From contig NZ_CP067394.1 in the NCBI RefSeq assembly GCF_004210215.2, positions 186,001 to 250,000 on the forward strand: a DNA stretch of 64,000 bases. Reading direction: 5' to 3'. This DNA is from Cryobacterium sp. SO1 (GTDB lineage: Bacteria; Actinomycetota; Actinomycetes; Actinomycetales; Microbacteriaceae). The notes under the pieces are model-generated. The model did not search any database. It saw nothing but the letters and a program-made list of their open reading frames with translations, and was not told the DNA's origin. How positions within the stretch are numbered: the stretch's first letter is position 1; each line of letters opens with the position of its first letter. This document shows positions 1 to 9,125 of this stretch, piece by piece. The position numbers and the translations under genes are program-made.

Positions 1-396
1 CTTGTGGGCCGCACCACGCTCATCCCGGCGCCGACCGGGGCCGACAAGACCAGCGTCATCGTAGAACTGCCCGAGGACCGGGCCGGCGCCCTGCTCGAGA
101 TGCTCGAGCAGTTCGCCACCCGCGGCGTCAACCTCAGCCTGATCCAGTCCCGGCCGATCGGCGACTCCCTCGGCCGGTACCGGTTCGTCATCGACGCCGA
201 CGGCCACATCCTCGACGAACGGGTCGCCGACGCGCTGCTGGGCCTGCGCCGGTTCAGCCCCAAGGTGATCTTCCTCGGCTCGTATCCGCGGGCCGACAAG
301 GCGGCCAACGTGTTCACCGACCGGTACGACGACGGGGTGTTCATCGAAGCCAGGGACTGGCTGCGCGGGCTCATCTCGGGGGAGCCGACGGAATGA
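1..396 (+). CDS. pheA: Prephenate dehydratase, C-terminal part (5' end outside window)
   Basis: The visible 131 residues form the regulatory ACT domain of prephenate dehydratase, which converts prephenate to phenylpyruvate in phenylalanine synthesis. The GALLEML helix followed by VNLSLIQSRP matches the ACT-domain phenylalanine-binding signature (usually ESRP), and the tail SPKVIFLGSYPRA is typical of the protein's end. The reading frame is open to base 1, so the catalytic domain lies upstream of the window. The stop overlaps the next gene by four bases (ATGA), suggesting translational coupling. Confidence 0.9.
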   Translation, partial: LVGRTTLIPAPTGADKTSVIVELPEDRAGALLEMLEQFATRGVNLSLIQSRPIGDSLGRYRFVIDADGHILDERVADALLGLRRFSPKVIFLGSYPRADKAANVFTDRYDDGVFIEARDWLRGLISGEPTE

Positions 397-893
397 CCGG
401 GTCAGGGGGAGGCGACCGGCCGGTCTTCGACCCGCGGCACGACGCCAGGTTCCAGCGTGGCTACCGGCCCGGCGACGCGCCCAACGTGCCCGAGCGGCCC
501 GGACTGATCAGCCCGCCGCCTACGTCCCCGGTCGCCGCGACCGTGGGCACCGACGACTCGCTCGACTTCGACACCCTGGCCTTCGACGGCGACGTCTTCC
601 AGGACGAGCTGGAGAGCTCGAGGTGGAACCCGTTCATCGCCGTGCTCTGGGTGCTGGCCCTCGTGCTCCCCGCCGGGGGCATGGCACTGCAGTGGCAGGC
701 CGTGAGCGGCATGTACCGGAACAACTCCTTTTCAGGCAACGGGGAACCACCGGTCTCCTTCGTGCTCCAGCAGTTCAGCTATCTGGTCGCGCCGCCCCTG
801 ATCTCGGCCGGGGTCGTGATCCTCGGCGGACTGCTGTTCTGGCACGCGGCGGCCTGGCGAGCACGCCGGCGCCGTGCTGTCGAGGGCCTCTGA
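393..893 (+). CDS. Actinobacterial hypothetical membrane protein
   Basis: A 166-residue protein I do not recognise by family. The first ~75 residues are hydrophilic and proline-rich, presumably cytoplasmic. Two hydrophobic segments follow (about residues 78-100 and 127-153), with a basic tail (WRARRRRAVEG) after the second. The ATG overlaps the pheA stop (ATGA), so it is probably co-translated with pheA. The position suggests a shared transcript rather than a shared pathway. Confidence 0.75.
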   Translation: MTGSGGGDRPVFDPRHDARFQRGYRPGDAPNVPERPGLISPPPTSPVAATVGTDDSLDFDTLAFDGDVFQDELESSRWNPFIAVLWVLALVLPAGGMALQWQAVSGMYRNNSFSGNGEPPVSFVLQQFSYLVAPPLISAGVVILGGLLFWHAAAWRARRRRAVEGL

Positions 894-904
894 CACCGAA
901 CCGG

Positions 905-1274
905 TCAGGAACCATCCGTTCGCTGTGCGCGGCCGGCCGGCACCCGCACCAGCAGGGCCCCGGCATCCGCCCGGAGGAACATGCTCGCCACCGGACCGAA
1001 TTCGTCGCCGTCCAGCTCGTACGGTGCCGTCGCCGCCCGCGGCGAGCACCATGGCCACACCCTGGCGGAGCGCCAGCCGGGTGACATTCTGGTCGGGGTC
1101 GGCCACGCTGGTCTCGAGCCAGAGCGGAGCGTCCCAGCCGGCCGCGGCGGCGGCGGCGTTCACGGCCAGGCGCAACCTGTCGACATCCGTTTTCACCGGG
1201 TTGTACACCACCGCCGCGCCCCGGGCGCTCGCGAGGATCTCGCTGGGTCCGGAACTCGAGGCTGGCATCAGCAC
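905..1274 (-). pseudogene. Remnant of a diacylglycerol/lipid kinase with a large internal deletion
   Basis: Read on the minus strand, the first ~75 codons (VVYNPVKTDVDRLRLAV ... LAAGGDGTVR) are the N-terminal half of a DAGK catalytic domain, including the nucleotide-binding GGDGTVR motif. At about 1019-1024 the sequence jumps, one frame over, to YELDGDEFGPV ... GALLVRVPAG, which matches the extreme C-terminus of this family. The intact paralogue at 23566-24501 has the same ends (VCVMGGDGTVRAV and LAEIDGDPVG ... GGLLVRLPVPA) separated by roughly 200 residues. About 600 bp are therefore missing and the ends are out of frame, so the gene is dead. Confidence 0.8.
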
Positions 1275-1304
1275 AGGCCAGCAAGGGGGAACGGCTGGCG
1301 CTTG

Positions 1305-1310
1305 TAGACT
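1305..1310 (+). promoter_or_regulatory. -10 box of a leaderless serS promoter
   Basis: TAGACT lies six bases before the GTG start at 1317, so transcription should begin at the start codon. There is no Shine-Dalgarno sequence upstream of that GTG. The same geometry recurs across the window. Confidence 0.7.
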
Positions 1311-1316
1311 GACCGA

Positions 1317-2582
1317 GTGATTGATCCGGTGCTGCTACGCGAAAATCCCGACCTCGTCAAGCGATCGCAGGAGGCGCGGGGCGACTCTGTCGAGGCGGTC
1401 GACGCTGCGCTCGCCGCGGATACCGAGCGGCGATCCTCCATCACCGCGTTCGAGGCGCTGCGCGCGTCGCAGAACGCCTTCGGCAAAACCGTGGCGCAGG
1501 CGCCGCCGGCCGAGAAGAAGGCACTGGTCACTCAGGCGCAGAGTCTGGCCGCCGAGGTCAAGGCCGCCGCCGCCGCCGCCGCCGAGGCCGAGGCCCGCTT
1601 CACCAGTGTGATGCGCACCATCGCCAACCCGATCATCGACGGCGTGCCCGCCGGCGGCGAAGACAATTTCGCCACCCTGCGCATCCACGGCGAGATCCCC
1701 ACTTTCGACTTCGAAGCTCGCGACCACCTCGAACTGGGCGAAATGCTCGGCGCCATCGACATGGGTCGCGGCGCGAAGGTTTCGGGCGCCCGGTTCTACT
1801 TCCTGCGCGGCATCGGCGCCAGGCTCGAGATCGCCCTGATGAACATGGCGCTGGACCACGCCCTGGCGGCCGACTTCATCCCGATGATCACGCCCACCCT
1901 GGTGCGGCCGGAGATCATGGACGGCACCGGGTTCCTCGGCGAGCACGCCGACGAGATCTATCACCTGCCCGCAGATGACCTCTACCTCACCGGCACCAGC
2001 GAGGTCGCCCTCGCCGGCTACCACAGTGACGAAATCCTCGACCTGACCGACGGACCGCTCCGTTACGCCGGCTGGTCCACCTGCTACCGCCGCGAGGCCG
2101 GTTCGGGCGGTAAGGACACCCGCGGCATCATCCGGGTGCACCAGTTCAACAAGCTCGAGATGTTCACCTACGTGCTGCCCGAGAACGCCGAGGCGGAGCA
2201 CACCCGGCTGGTGGCCCTGCAGGAGGGCATGCTGCAGGCCCTCGGCCTGAGCTACCGGGTGATCGACGTCGCCGCCGGCGACCTGGGCTCCAGCGCCGCC
2301 CGCAAGTACGACATCGAAGCCTGGGTGCCCACCCAGGACGCCTACCGTGAGCTCACCAGCACGAGCAACTGCACCACCTACCAGGCCCGCCGCCTGGACA
2401 TCCGCTACCGCACCGAGACCGGCAAGACCGCTCCGGTCGCCACCCTCAACGGCACCCTCGCCACCACCCGCTGGATCGTCGCCATTCTGGAGACGCACCA
2501 GCAGGCCGACGGTTCGGTCATCGTGCCCGAGGCGCTGCGACCATACCTTGGCGGGCTCGACGTGCTCACGCCCATCCGATGA
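1317..2582 (+). CDS. serS: Serine--tRNA ligase
   Basis: Class II aminoacyl-tRNA synthetase that charges tRNA-Ser with serine in the cytoplasm. The 421 residues are full length for the family. An N-terminal coiled-coil arm (about residues 25-105) binds the long variable arm of tRNA-Ser. The catalytic core shows motif 2 ([17 protein letters not shown] ... FNKLEMF) and motif 3 ([16 protein letters not shown]). The GTG start is supported by the -10 box six bases upstream and by the [13 protein letters not shown]-terminus, which is typical of the family. Two tRNA-Ser genes lie 1-2.5 kb downstream. The stop overlaps the next ATG by four bases. Confidence 0.97.
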   Translation: MIDPVLLRENPDLVKRSQEARGDSVEAVDAALAADTERRSSITAFEALRASQNAFGKTVAQAPPAEKKALVTQAQSLAAEVKAAAAAAAEAEARFTSVMRTIANPIIDGVPAGGEDNFATLRIHGEIPTFDFEARDHLELGEMLGAIDMGRGAKVSGARFYFLRGIGARLEIALMNMALDHALAADFIPMITPTLVRPEIMDGTGFLGEHADEIYHLPADDLYLTGTSEVALAGYHSDEILDLTDGPLRYAGWSTCYRREAGSGGKDTRGIIRVHQFNKLEMFTYVLPENAEAEHTRLVALQEGMLQALGLSYRVIDVAAGDLGSSAARKYDIEAWVPTQDAYRELTSTSNCTTYQARRLDIRYRTETGKTAPVATLNGTLATTRWIVAILETHQQADGSVIVPEALRPYLGGLDVLTPIR

Positions 2583-3391
2583 TCCGCCAGACGGACGCGC
2601 CCTGGCTCGTCGCCCTCGACATCGACGGCACCACTCTGCACGAGGACGGCACCATCAGCGAGGCCGTGATCCGTCAGGTGCGCCGGGTTCACGAGGCCGG
2701 CCACGAGATCATGCTCGCGACCGGACGAAGCGCCGCAGCCACCCTGCCGGTGCTCGACCGCTTGGAGATCACTCCGCGGTTTGTCGTCTGCTCCAACGGG
2801 GCGATCACGCTGCGCCGTGATGCGGATGCCCCGACCGGGTACCGGCGCGAATGGGTCGAGACCTTCGACCCCAGCGACGTACTGCTCTCCATCCGTTCGC
2901 ACCTCACGGACGCCAGGTACGCGGTGGAGGACGAGCACGGCTTCTACCGCTACACCGAGCCGTTCCCCGACGCCACCATCGGCATCGACAGCGAGCACGT
3001 CGGCTTTGACGAGCTGCTCCGTCACGACGCCACCCGCGTCGTCGTCGTCTCCCCCGACCACGACATGGAGGACTTCCTCGCCGTGGTGGAGCAGATGGGC
3101 CTGAACCGGGTCAGCTACGCCATCGGTTGGACCGCATGGCTGGACATCGCCCCCGACGGCGTGAACAAAGCCACCGCAATGGAGAGGGTCCGCGCCGAGT
3201 GCGGCATCCCTCGCAGCCGGGTGATGGCGGTCGGCGACGGGCGCAACGACATCGACATGCTGCTCTGGGCCGGGGCCGAGGGCCGGGGTGTGGCCATGGG
3301 ACAGGCGCCGGACGAGGTGCTCGAGGCCGCGAGCGAGCTCACAGTGAGCGTGCAGGACGACGGCCTGGCCGTGGTCCTCAGCAGCCTGTAG
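2579..3391 (+). CDS. HAD-superfamily hydrolase, Cof type
   Basis: A 270-residue cytoplasmic phosphatase of the Cof/YbiV branch of the HAD superfamily. Motif I is ALDIDGTTL near residue 14, motif II is in LATGRS, and motif IV is [11 protein letters not shown] near residue 220, followed by VAMGQA. The central C2B cap determines substrate, probably a sugar phosphate or related small phosphoester, but the sequence does not say which. It is translationally coupled to serS by an ATGA overlap. Its stop codon lies inside the first unit of a short tandem repeat (3383-3424). Confidence 0.88.
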   Translation: MIRQTDAPWLVALDIDGTTLHEDGTISEAVIRQVRRVHEAGHEIMLATGRSAAATLPVLDRLEITPRFVVCSNGAITLRRDADAPTGYRREWVETFDPSDVLLSIRSHLTDARYAVEDEHGFYRYTEPFPDATIGIDSEHVGFDELLRHDATRVVVVSPDHDMEDFLAVVEQMGLNRVSYAIGWTAWLDIAPDGVNKATAMERVRAECGIPRSRVMAVGDGRNDIDMLLWAGAEGRGVAMGQAPDEVLEAASELTVSVQDDGLAVVLSSL

Positions 3392-3424
3392 GACCCAGCC
3401 TGTAGGACCCAGCCTGTAGCACCC
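3383..3424. repeat. 14-bp tandem repeat, three copies
   Basis: The unit AGCCTGTAGGACCC occurs at 3383-3396 and 3397-3410, with a one-base variant (GCACCC) at 3411-3424. The first unit contains the HAD gene's stop codon. It probably arose by slippage duplication of the gene end. Confidence 0.85.
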
Positions 3425-3560
3425 AGCCGGCGGGCCGAGTCCGGCCGTGCAGGGGCTTGCCAGATTCGCGTGTCAAGCTACATATTCCGTGATCGGCTAA
3501 GATCGGGCGAAGTTCGTTATTGGATCCGGCCCGTCACGGGTTGGTCCTGCACCGAACACG

Positions 3561-3645
3561 GGAGGGCTGTCCGAGCGGCCGATGGAGCCAGTCTTGAAAA
3601 CTGGTGGGCAGAAATGTCTCGTGGGTTCGAATCCCACGCCCTCCG
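3561..3645 (+). tRNA. tRNA-Ser(TGA)
   Basis: An 85-nt class II tRNA. The acceptor stem GGAGGGC/GCCCTCC, the anticodon stem CCAGT/ACTGG with loop CTTGAAA (anticodon TGA), a long variable arm and the T arm GTGGGTTCGAATCCCAC are all visible. No CCA is encoded. It reads UCA and related serine codons. Confidence 0.97.
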
Positions 3646-3688
3646 CGCCGTGAGGCGCTGCACCTGCATGACGACGAAAGGATCGTAA

Positions 3689-4960
3689 GTGAGCGACCAA
3701 TTGCGCCCCCGCTCGAAACGATCGAAGCAGATCGGCACGATCGCCCGACACGGCAGGCTCAAGCGGTCCAACGCATTCGCCAACGTCGCCAAGGTCCTCG
3801 CTGCCGCCCTTGCAGTGGTCATGGTCAGCGGCGTGTCCGTCGCAGCCCTGGCCACTCTCAACGTGGCCAGCAGCGTCAAACCAGGCATCGCGCTTCCCGG
3901 TGAGACGGCGGGCGCGGTTCCGTCGATCGGATCGATAGACGGCGGCGCCAACCTGCTGCTCGTCGGCAGCGACAGCCGAGTCGGTCAGGGCGCCGGTTAC
4001 GGTGATCCCGAGGAAGAGACCGCGGTCCTCAACGACGTCACAATGCTGCTGCACATCGCCGAAGACCACAGCAGCGCCACCGTCGTCAGCTTCCCCCGGG
4101 ACACCTACGTGCCCATCCCGGAATGCACCGGCCCCGACGGTGAGACGTACTCCGCCATGAGTGGCCAGAAGATCAACACCACCCTCAACTACGGCGGCCT
4201 CTCCTGCACCGCCGCCACCGTGCAAGAGCTCACCGGCCTGCCCATCCAGTACGCCGCGCTCATCCAGTTCAACGGGGTCGCGGCCATGTCAGAGGCCGTC
4301 GGCGGTGTTCCGGTCTGCATCGCCGAAGACATCGTCGATGAAAAAACCGACCTGAACCTCGCCGCGGGCGAGCACGAGCTCAAGGGCCTCGAAGCACTGC
4401 AGTTCCTGCGCACCCGGTATGGCGTCGGTGATGGCAGCGACCTCGGCCGTATCAGCAACCAGCAGGTCTTCCTGTCCTCGCTCGTGCGCACCCTGAAGAG
4501 CGCCGAGACCCTTGGCGACCCGTTCAAGCTGTATTCAATCGCCAAGGCTGCCGTGAACAACATGGAGCTGTCGAACTCGTTGCAGAGCCCGGACACCATG
4601 GTGTCGATAGCAATGGCGCTCAAGGACATCCCGTTGGAGAATGTGGTCTTCGTGCAGTACCCGGTCTACAACGTAGACGGTGGCCTCGAACCCGACGAGG
4701 TGGCGGCCGAAGACCTGATGGCCACAATCGCTGCCGACCTGCCTCCGGTGTTGGATTCGGGTGACGCGCCGTTCCTCTCGGAGCCGGACCCGGCCACCGG
4801 CGCCACCGAGGCGCCCGTCGATCCCGAAGCCCCCGTCGAGGAAGTCCCGGCTGAGGAAGTCCCGGTTGAGGAAGCCCCCGGCGCCCAGGCATCCAACGTC
4901 TACGGCCAGAACGCCGCCGAGTACACCTGTTCGGCCGGACGCCCGGTCGAGGATCAGTAG
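3689..4960 (+). CDS. LCP-family (LytR-CpsA-Psr) cell-wall glycopolymer transferase
   Basis: A 423-residue LCP protein, a family that transfers undecaprenyl-linked glycopolymers onto peptidoglycan at the outer membrane face. A basic N-terminus is followed by one membrane segment (about residues 34-58). The LCP core begins at NLLLVGSDSR (~residue 88) and includes TVVSFPRDTYV and, later, LEALQFLRTRYG ... DLGRISNQQ, which carry the conserved Arg/Asp residues. The C-terminal ~60 residues are acidic and repetitive (EEVPAEEVPVEEAP), probably a wall-spanning linker. The GTG start follows the SD-like GAAAGGAT. It lies between two tRNA-Ser genes. Confidence 0.92.
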   Translation: MSDQLRPRSKRSKQIGTIARHGRLKRSNAFANVAKVLAAALAVVMVSGVSVAALATLNVASSVKPGIALPGETAGAVPSIGSIDGGANLLLVGSDSRVGQGAGYGDPEEETAVLNDVTMLLHIAEDHSSATVVSFPRDTYVPIPECTGPDGETYSAMSGQKINTTLNYGGLSCTAATVQELTGLPIQYAALIQFNGVAAMSEAVGGVPVCIAEDIVDEKTDLNLAAGEHELKGLEALQFLRTRYGVGDGSDLGRISNQQVFLSSLVRTLKSAETLGDPFKLYSIAKAAVNNMELSNSLQSPDTMVSIAMALKDIPLENVVFVQYPVYNVDGGLEPDEVAAEDLMATIAADLPPVLDSGDAPFLSEPDPATGATEAPVDPEAPVEEVPAEEVPVEEAPGAQASNVYGQNAAEYTCSAGRPVEDQ

Positions 4961-5052
4961 CGCCGGCGGCCCGCACTCATCGGGATGGTGTTCAAACCGC
5001 TGCCGCGGTGCGGTTAGTATGGTGGATGTGTGTTCGCGCAAGCAGACATCCG

Positions 5053-5143
5053 GGAGACGTCGCATAGCCCGGCTTAGTGCACCACCCTGCTAAGGTGGAG
5101 TGCCCTTCACGGGGCACCGAGGGTTCAAATCCCTCCGTCTCCG
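5053..5143 (+). tRNA. tRNA-Ser(GCT)
   Basis: A 91-nt class II tRNA with acceptor stem GGAGACG/CGTCTCC, anticodon stem CCACC/GGTGG with loop CTGCTAA (anticodon GCT), a long variable arm (GTGCCCTTCACGGGGCAC) and T arm GAGGGTTCAAATCCCTC. It decodes AGC/AGU. A terminator follows directly. Confidence 0.96.
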
Positions 5144-5150
5144 CTCATCG

Positions 5151-5188
5151 AAAAGCCCGCCAGATCCGCCAGGATCCGGCGGGCTTTT
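5151..5188. terminator. Intrinsic terminator, probably bidirectional
   Basis: Perfect 11-bp arms AAAAGCCCGCC (5151-5161) and GGCGGGCTTTT (5178-5188) give a GC-rich stem with a T run on each strand. It closes the tRNA-Ser(GCT) transcript and the opposing DUF389 gene. Confidence 0.9.
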
Positions 5189-5205
5189 CAGTGTGCTCGG
5201 CCCGG

Positions 5206-6195
5206 TCAGGGAACCCTGCTGAGTTTCACGATGGTCGCCGGCGATAGGTCCACGGTGACCCGGTCCGGGTCGACGCCCGCCGCCGCGAGGGCGGACTCAA
5301 GCCCGGCGGTATCGGGCACCGGCGGGGCGCCCTGCACGTGCAGGGTGACCTCGGACGCCCTGGTCGAGACGCCGGTGACCGTCCAGCCGACACTGGTGGC
5401 CCAGTCCTGGCCGACCGCCTGCACGGTGCCTTCCAGGTTGCTCTGCGCGGTGACGTCGACGCTGGTGAGGGTGAGCGGCACGCCGATCAGCAGCAGCATC
5501 ACGGCCAGCACCGCCACCGGGCGCAGCAGGCTCGGCGCGCTGCTGTCGCCGGGCGCCCGGTGCCGGGTGAGCCGGCTCACCCCGTAGACCGACATCACCA
5601 CGATGCCGGTGCCGAGGATCGCGACCACGTTGGTGACAAAAAGCAGCAGTGCGCCCAGGAACTGGACGACAGAGCCGGACTCGAGGACCAGGCCGGCCAC
5701 GGTCAGCGGCGGCACCAGGGAGATAGCGATCGCGACCCCGGGCAACGTGTCGGAGATGTCCCGCCGGACCAGCGCCACCGAGCCGACAACGCCGGTGCCC
5801 AGCGCCGCCAGCAGGTCGATCAGGCGGGGGCTCACCCGGGCGGCGACCTGGGCGTTCGTGGCGGACAGGACTGCGGTCTGCACCAGAAGCCCGACCGCGA
5901 AGCCGATCAACACGGCCGCCGCGGCGCCGCCAAGCACCAGCAGGAGCGAGCGGATCAGGTTGGCCCGGTCGCCCAGGACCGTCGCGAGCATCGTGCCGAG
6001 GATGGGCGTCATCAGCGGCGCCACGATCATGGCGCCGATCACCGTGGCGGTGGAGTCACCCACGATGCCCGCCGAGGCGATGATCGACGCGAGCACCAGC
6101 AGCAGCCAGAACCTGGAGTATCGCGCGCTGGAGGACGGCCCGTCGAAGAAGACGGCGTCGCTCATGCTCTCGGTGGTGTTGAATCGGTCGGCCAC
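5206..6195 (-). CDS. DUF389-family membrane protein
   Basis: A 329-residue polytopic inner-membrane protein of the DUF389 (TIGR00341) family, whose function is not established. The diagnostic segments are GIVGDSTATVIGAMIVAPLMTPILG near the N-terminus and AIAISLVPPLTVAGLVL in the middle. Hydrophobicity suggests about six membrane segments, then a soluble C-terminal domain of ~90 residues. The GTG start is preceded on the minus strand by TAGGTT with a six-base spacer, so the mRNA is probably leaderless. Confidence 0.88.
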   Translation of the reverse strand: MADRFNTTESMSDAVFFDGPSSSARYSRFWLLLVLASIIASAGIVGDSTATVIGAMIVAPLMTPILGTMLATVLGDRANLIRSLLLVLGGAAAAVLIGFAVGLLVQTAVLSATNAQVAARVSPRLIDLLAALGTGVVGSVALVRRDISDTLPGVAIAISLVPPLTVAGLVLESGSVVQFLGALLLFVTNVVAILGTGIVVMSVYGVSRLTRHRAPGDSSAPSLLRPVAVLAVMLLLIGVPLTLTSVDVTAQSNLEGTVQAVGQDWATSVGWTVTGVSTRASEVTLHVQGAPPVPDTAGLESALAAAGVDPDRVTVDLSPATIVKLSRVP

Positions 6196-6248
6196 GTTGT
6201 GAACCTAGCCCTTGGGCGCGGGCATCGGTAGGCGGGGCAGAATGGGGC

Positions 6249-6755
6249 ATGGCCACCAGACTGTTGCTGATCTCCGACACGCATGTTCCCCAGCGGGCCC
6301 GGCGCCTGCCCGAGCAGGTCTGGCGGGCCGTCGACGAAGCCGATCTGGTGCTGCACGCCGGAGACTGGGTCGACCTGAGCCTGTATGACGAGCTGGCCTG
6401 CCGCGCGGCGGCGCTCGTGGGCGTCTACGGCAACAACGACGGCGCCGACCTGCGGGCTGTGCTGCCGGAGATCGCCCGGCGAACCATCGAGGGCATCCGA
6501 TTCGCCGTGATCCACGAGACCGGCGCCGCCACCGGCAGGGAGAAGCGCATGGAGGCGGCCTTCCCCCACACCGACGTGCTGGTCTTCGGGCACAGCCACA
6601 TTCCCTGGGACAGCGTGTCGCCTGGCGGCCTGCGGCTGCTCAACCCTGGCTCACCGACCGACCGGCGGCGCCAGAGGGCGCACACCTACCTCACCGCAGT
6701 CGCCGACAACGGGCGGCTCACCGACGTCACGCTCGTTCCGGTCTCGCCGGACTGA
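6249..6755 (+). CDS. YfcE-family metallophosphoesterase
   Basis: A 168-residue calcineurin-like phosphoesterase with every metal-binding motif of the YfcE/MJ0936 group: LISDTHVP (DxH), HAGDWVD (GDxx), YGNNDG (GNxD/H), IHETG and VFGHSHIPW (GHSH). These proteins hydrolyse phosphodiesters in a dimetal site. The natural substrate is usually unknown. A CAGAAT -10-like box lies five bases before the ATG. It diverges from the DUF389 gene with only 53 bp between the starts. Confidence 0.9.
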   Translation: MATRLLLISDTHVPQRARRLPEQVWRAVDEADLVLHAGDWVDLSLYDELACRAAALVGVYGNNDGADLRAVLPEIARRTIEGIRFAVIHETGAATGREKRMEAAFPHTDVLVFGHSHIPWDSVSPGGLRLLNPGSPTDRRRQRAHTYLTAVADNGRLTDVTLVPVSPD

Positions 6756-6771
6756 CGACCGCCCGAACCGG

Positions 6772-8541
6772 TCAGGGCCGGACGCCGGAGGGCTGTGCGA
6801 GGAACCTCTGCACGAACTCGTCCGAGGCGACCGGACGCGAGTACAGGTAGCCCTGCGCGAATGGGCAGCCGCGCTGCCGCAGCCACTCCGCCTGTTCTTC
6901 GGTCTCCACCCCTTCGGCGATCACCTGCAGGCCGAGGGTAGCGGCAAGCTTGATGGTCAGGTCGGCGACCGGCGAGTCCCGCCCGGACTCGATCACGGCC
7001 ACGAAGGACTGGTCGATCTTGAGCACGTCCAGGTCGATCTCGGTGAGCCGGGACAGGCTTGAGTGGCCGGTGCCGAAGTCATCCATGGAGATGAGCACCC
7101 CGGCGCCGCGCAGAATCCGGATGTTGTCACGCACGGCCGCGGCATCGGTGCCGAAGTCGGTCTCGGTGACTTCGATGCGCACCAGACCCGGCGGCAGACC
7201 CGTGTCGGCACATTCGGCGAGGACGTACGCCCCGTAACCGGTCGAGGCCAGTTCGCGCGCCGAGGCGTTGATCGACACGCTCACCGGCTCGCGGTCCCAC
7301 CGGCGCAACCGGCGCCAGTCCGCAGCATTCTCGATCGACTGGCGGATGACCCAGTGTCCGAGCACCTCCATGGAGCCGCTGGCCTCGCAGAGCGGGATGA
7401 ACTCGGCGGGCGACACCAGCCCCCTGGTGGGGTGCTGCCAGCGCACCAGGGCCTCGGCGCCGATCGCGGCGCCGGTGGCCAGGTTGACGATGGGCTGGAA
7501 GTGCAGGAAGAACTCACCGTTCCGCAGGCCGTCCCGCACGGCCGCCGGAGAGGCGTAGTAACCGCCGTGGGTGACGATCTTGCCGCGGCCGACACGCTGG
7601 GCCTCGAAGAGAGCCTTGCCGGCCCGGCCGAAGAACTCGCTCTGGGACTCATCGCCCTCCCGCGACGAGATGCCGGCCGAGAATCCGGCCACCTGACCCT
7701 GCACCTGCAGCAGCAGGTCTTTGGCCTGCGCCGAGGTGAACGAGGGCAGCAGGATAGCGAAGGCGTCGCCCTCCATCCGGGCCATCGTTGCCGTGGCCGG
7801 CAGGGCGGCCGTGACGCCGGTGACGAAGGCCACCATGGCGGCATCGCCGCCCGCCAGCCCCTCGCGCCGGTTGACCAGGGCGAACTCGTTGATGTCCAGC
7901 CGCACCAGGGAAAGCGGCTCGCCCGGCGCGGCGTCGCGCATGGCGGCGCTGAGCACCTGCTCGAAGCCGGCGAAATTGTTAATGCCGGTGAGCTCGTCCG
8001 TCTCCGCCATGAGGGCGCTACGGGCGAACCAGGACAGGCCAAGGCCCGTCGCGAGCATGAGGAGCGACGACATGGCGACATCCGCGGGGTGGGTTCCGGG
8101 GTGCAGGGCGAGCGTGATGAGCGACAGTGGGATGAAGAGGATCGGGTAGATCAGCGAGTGTGCCGCGGGAATCACCGCGAACGCGACCAATGCCACCAGG
8201 ATCGGGGTCCAGGCGAAGGTGAACGTGATCGGGTAGTCGCCCGTTGTCGCCTGGCAGAGCAGGGCCACTGCCCCCATCCAGCACAGGGCGAGATGGCGCA
8301 GCGGCACGCGCATCCGGCGGCGGAAGTAGGCGGTGAGCGCCCCGGTGACGAGGAGGGCGATGCCGACGGCCAGAAGCACGACGTGCTGCTCGCCGCTCCG
8401 GAACGCCCCGTAGCTGGCGTACAGGACCAGCGGAAGGCCCAAGCCGAACTGCGCCGCGCCGAGAAGCATCCCGGCGGAATCCGCGGCATTGAAAAGCCCG
8501 GGACGGTAGCCCACTCCCGGGCGCCGGGCAGAGCGTGCCAT
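6772..8541 (-). CDS. Membrane-anchored GGDEF/EAL cyclic-di-GMP phosphodiesterase
   Basis: About 589 residues. The N-terminal ~180 residues are strongly hydrophobic (roughly six membrane segments). A GGDEF domain follows, starting at DELTGINNFAGFEQVL, but its signature reads MEGDAF instead of GGDEF, so it is probably not an active cyclase. The EAL domain looks complete: GAEALVRWQHP, RIEVTETDF, SMDDFGTGHSS, LKIDQSFV and IAEGVETEEQ supply the metal and catalytic residues. The likely role is c-di-GMP breakdown controlled by the membrane sensor and the degenerate GGDEF. The ATG at 8541 follows a G-rich ribosome site; a GTG at 8580 is an alternative. Confidence 0.9.
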   Translation of the reverse strand: MARSARRPGVGYRPGLFNAADSAGMLLGAAQFGLGLPLVLYASYGAFRSGEQHVVLLAVGIALLVTGALTAYFRRRMRVPLRHLALCWMGAVALLCQATTGDYPITFTFAWTPILVALVAFAVIPAAHSLIYPILFIPLSLITLALHPGTHPADVAMSSLLMLATGLGLSWFARSALMAETDELTGINNFAGFEQVLSAAMRDAAPGEPLSLVRLDINEFALVNRREGLAGGDAAMVAFVTGVTAALPATATMARMEGDAFAILLPSFTSAQAKDLLLQVQGQVAGFSAGISSREGDESQSEFFGRAGKALFEAQRVGRGKIVTHGGYYASPAAVRDGLRNGEFFLHFQPIVNLATGAAIGAEALVRWQHPTRGLVSPAEFIPLCEASGSMEVLGHWVIRQSIENAADWRRLRRWDREPVSVSINASARELASTGYGAYVLAECADTGLPPGLVRIEVTETDFGTDAAAVRDNIRILRGAGVLISMDDFGTGHSSLSRLTEIDLDVLKIDQSFVAVIESGRDSPVADLTIKLAATLGLQVIAEGVETEEQAEWLRQRGCPFAQGYLYSRPVASDEFVQRFLAQPSGVRP

Positions 8542-8627
8542 GCCCCCACCCCCTGTCCCACAGTCGTTCGGCGTCTTCACCGGGTTGACCCAATCTACCG
8601 TTCAGACCCCCGAATGCGGGACATCAT

Positions 8628-9125
8628 TCATTCGGCGGGTTTGAGCACCTCATCGGTGAAGCCCTCGAGGCGGGCCAGAAGCCCGGCCCCGCGGGTGGCG
8701 ACCATTTCGGCGGGGTTGGGTTGCATCTGCGACGGCGGCGGCAGGATGCGGATGAGCGTGGAGCAGGCCAGGTCGGAGCAAATGTAGGTGCCGACAGTGT
8801 TGCCGTCCCGGCCGGCCTGGCCGGCCTTGGGCACGCTGAACAGGGTCACCTGATGAGCGGGCTGCTGGGTGCGGCACAGCGAGCAGAATGCCGACATCGA
8901 ACGGTTCGGCCCGCGGGTCGCGGCCCGCAGCACCATGCCAAGGGGAGCATCGCCCCGCCAGAAGACGATGTAGCCACGCTGCGGGGACTGCGGGTCACGC
9001 CAGCCCAGGTATTCGCGTTCGGCCCAGATGGCCTCATGCAACCCGGGCAGCGTCATCCGGGCGATCTCGTCGGTCGTTGCGTTCACGATCGAACCCCGGA
9101 TCTCGGTCGCAGACAGTGGTTTCAT
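8628..9125 (-). CDS. FBP-type treble-clef zinc-finger protein (EF-G-binding family)
   Basis: A 165-residue protein with the C-terminal zinc-finger fold of FusB/FBP proteins, which bind elongation factor G. It has a helical N-terminal half and then CSLCRT ... YICSDLAC, a CxxC plus CxxxxC set expected to bind zinc. In staphylococci FusB relatives release EF-G trapped by fusidic acid. In actinobacteria the role is unproven. The ATG at 9125 is chosen because AGGGAG lies just upstream and because the MKPLSATEIRGSI start looks natural. The frame remains open 45 codons further upstream without a better start. Confidence 0.8.
   Translation of the reverse strand: MKPLSATEIRGSIVNATTDEIARMTLPGLHEAIWAEREYLGWRDPQSPQRGYIVFWRGDAPLGMVLRAATRGPNRSMSAFCSLCRTQQPAHQVTLFSVPKAGQAGRDGNTVGTYICSDLACSTLIRILPPPSQMQPNPAEMVATRGAGLLARLEGFTDEVLKPAE

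Noticed and set aside
7063..8787. A long plus-strand frame opposite the GGDEF/EAL gene
   Set aside because: Its content is Gly/His/Gln repeats typical of an antisense frame; the EAL motifs on the minus strand are unambiguous.
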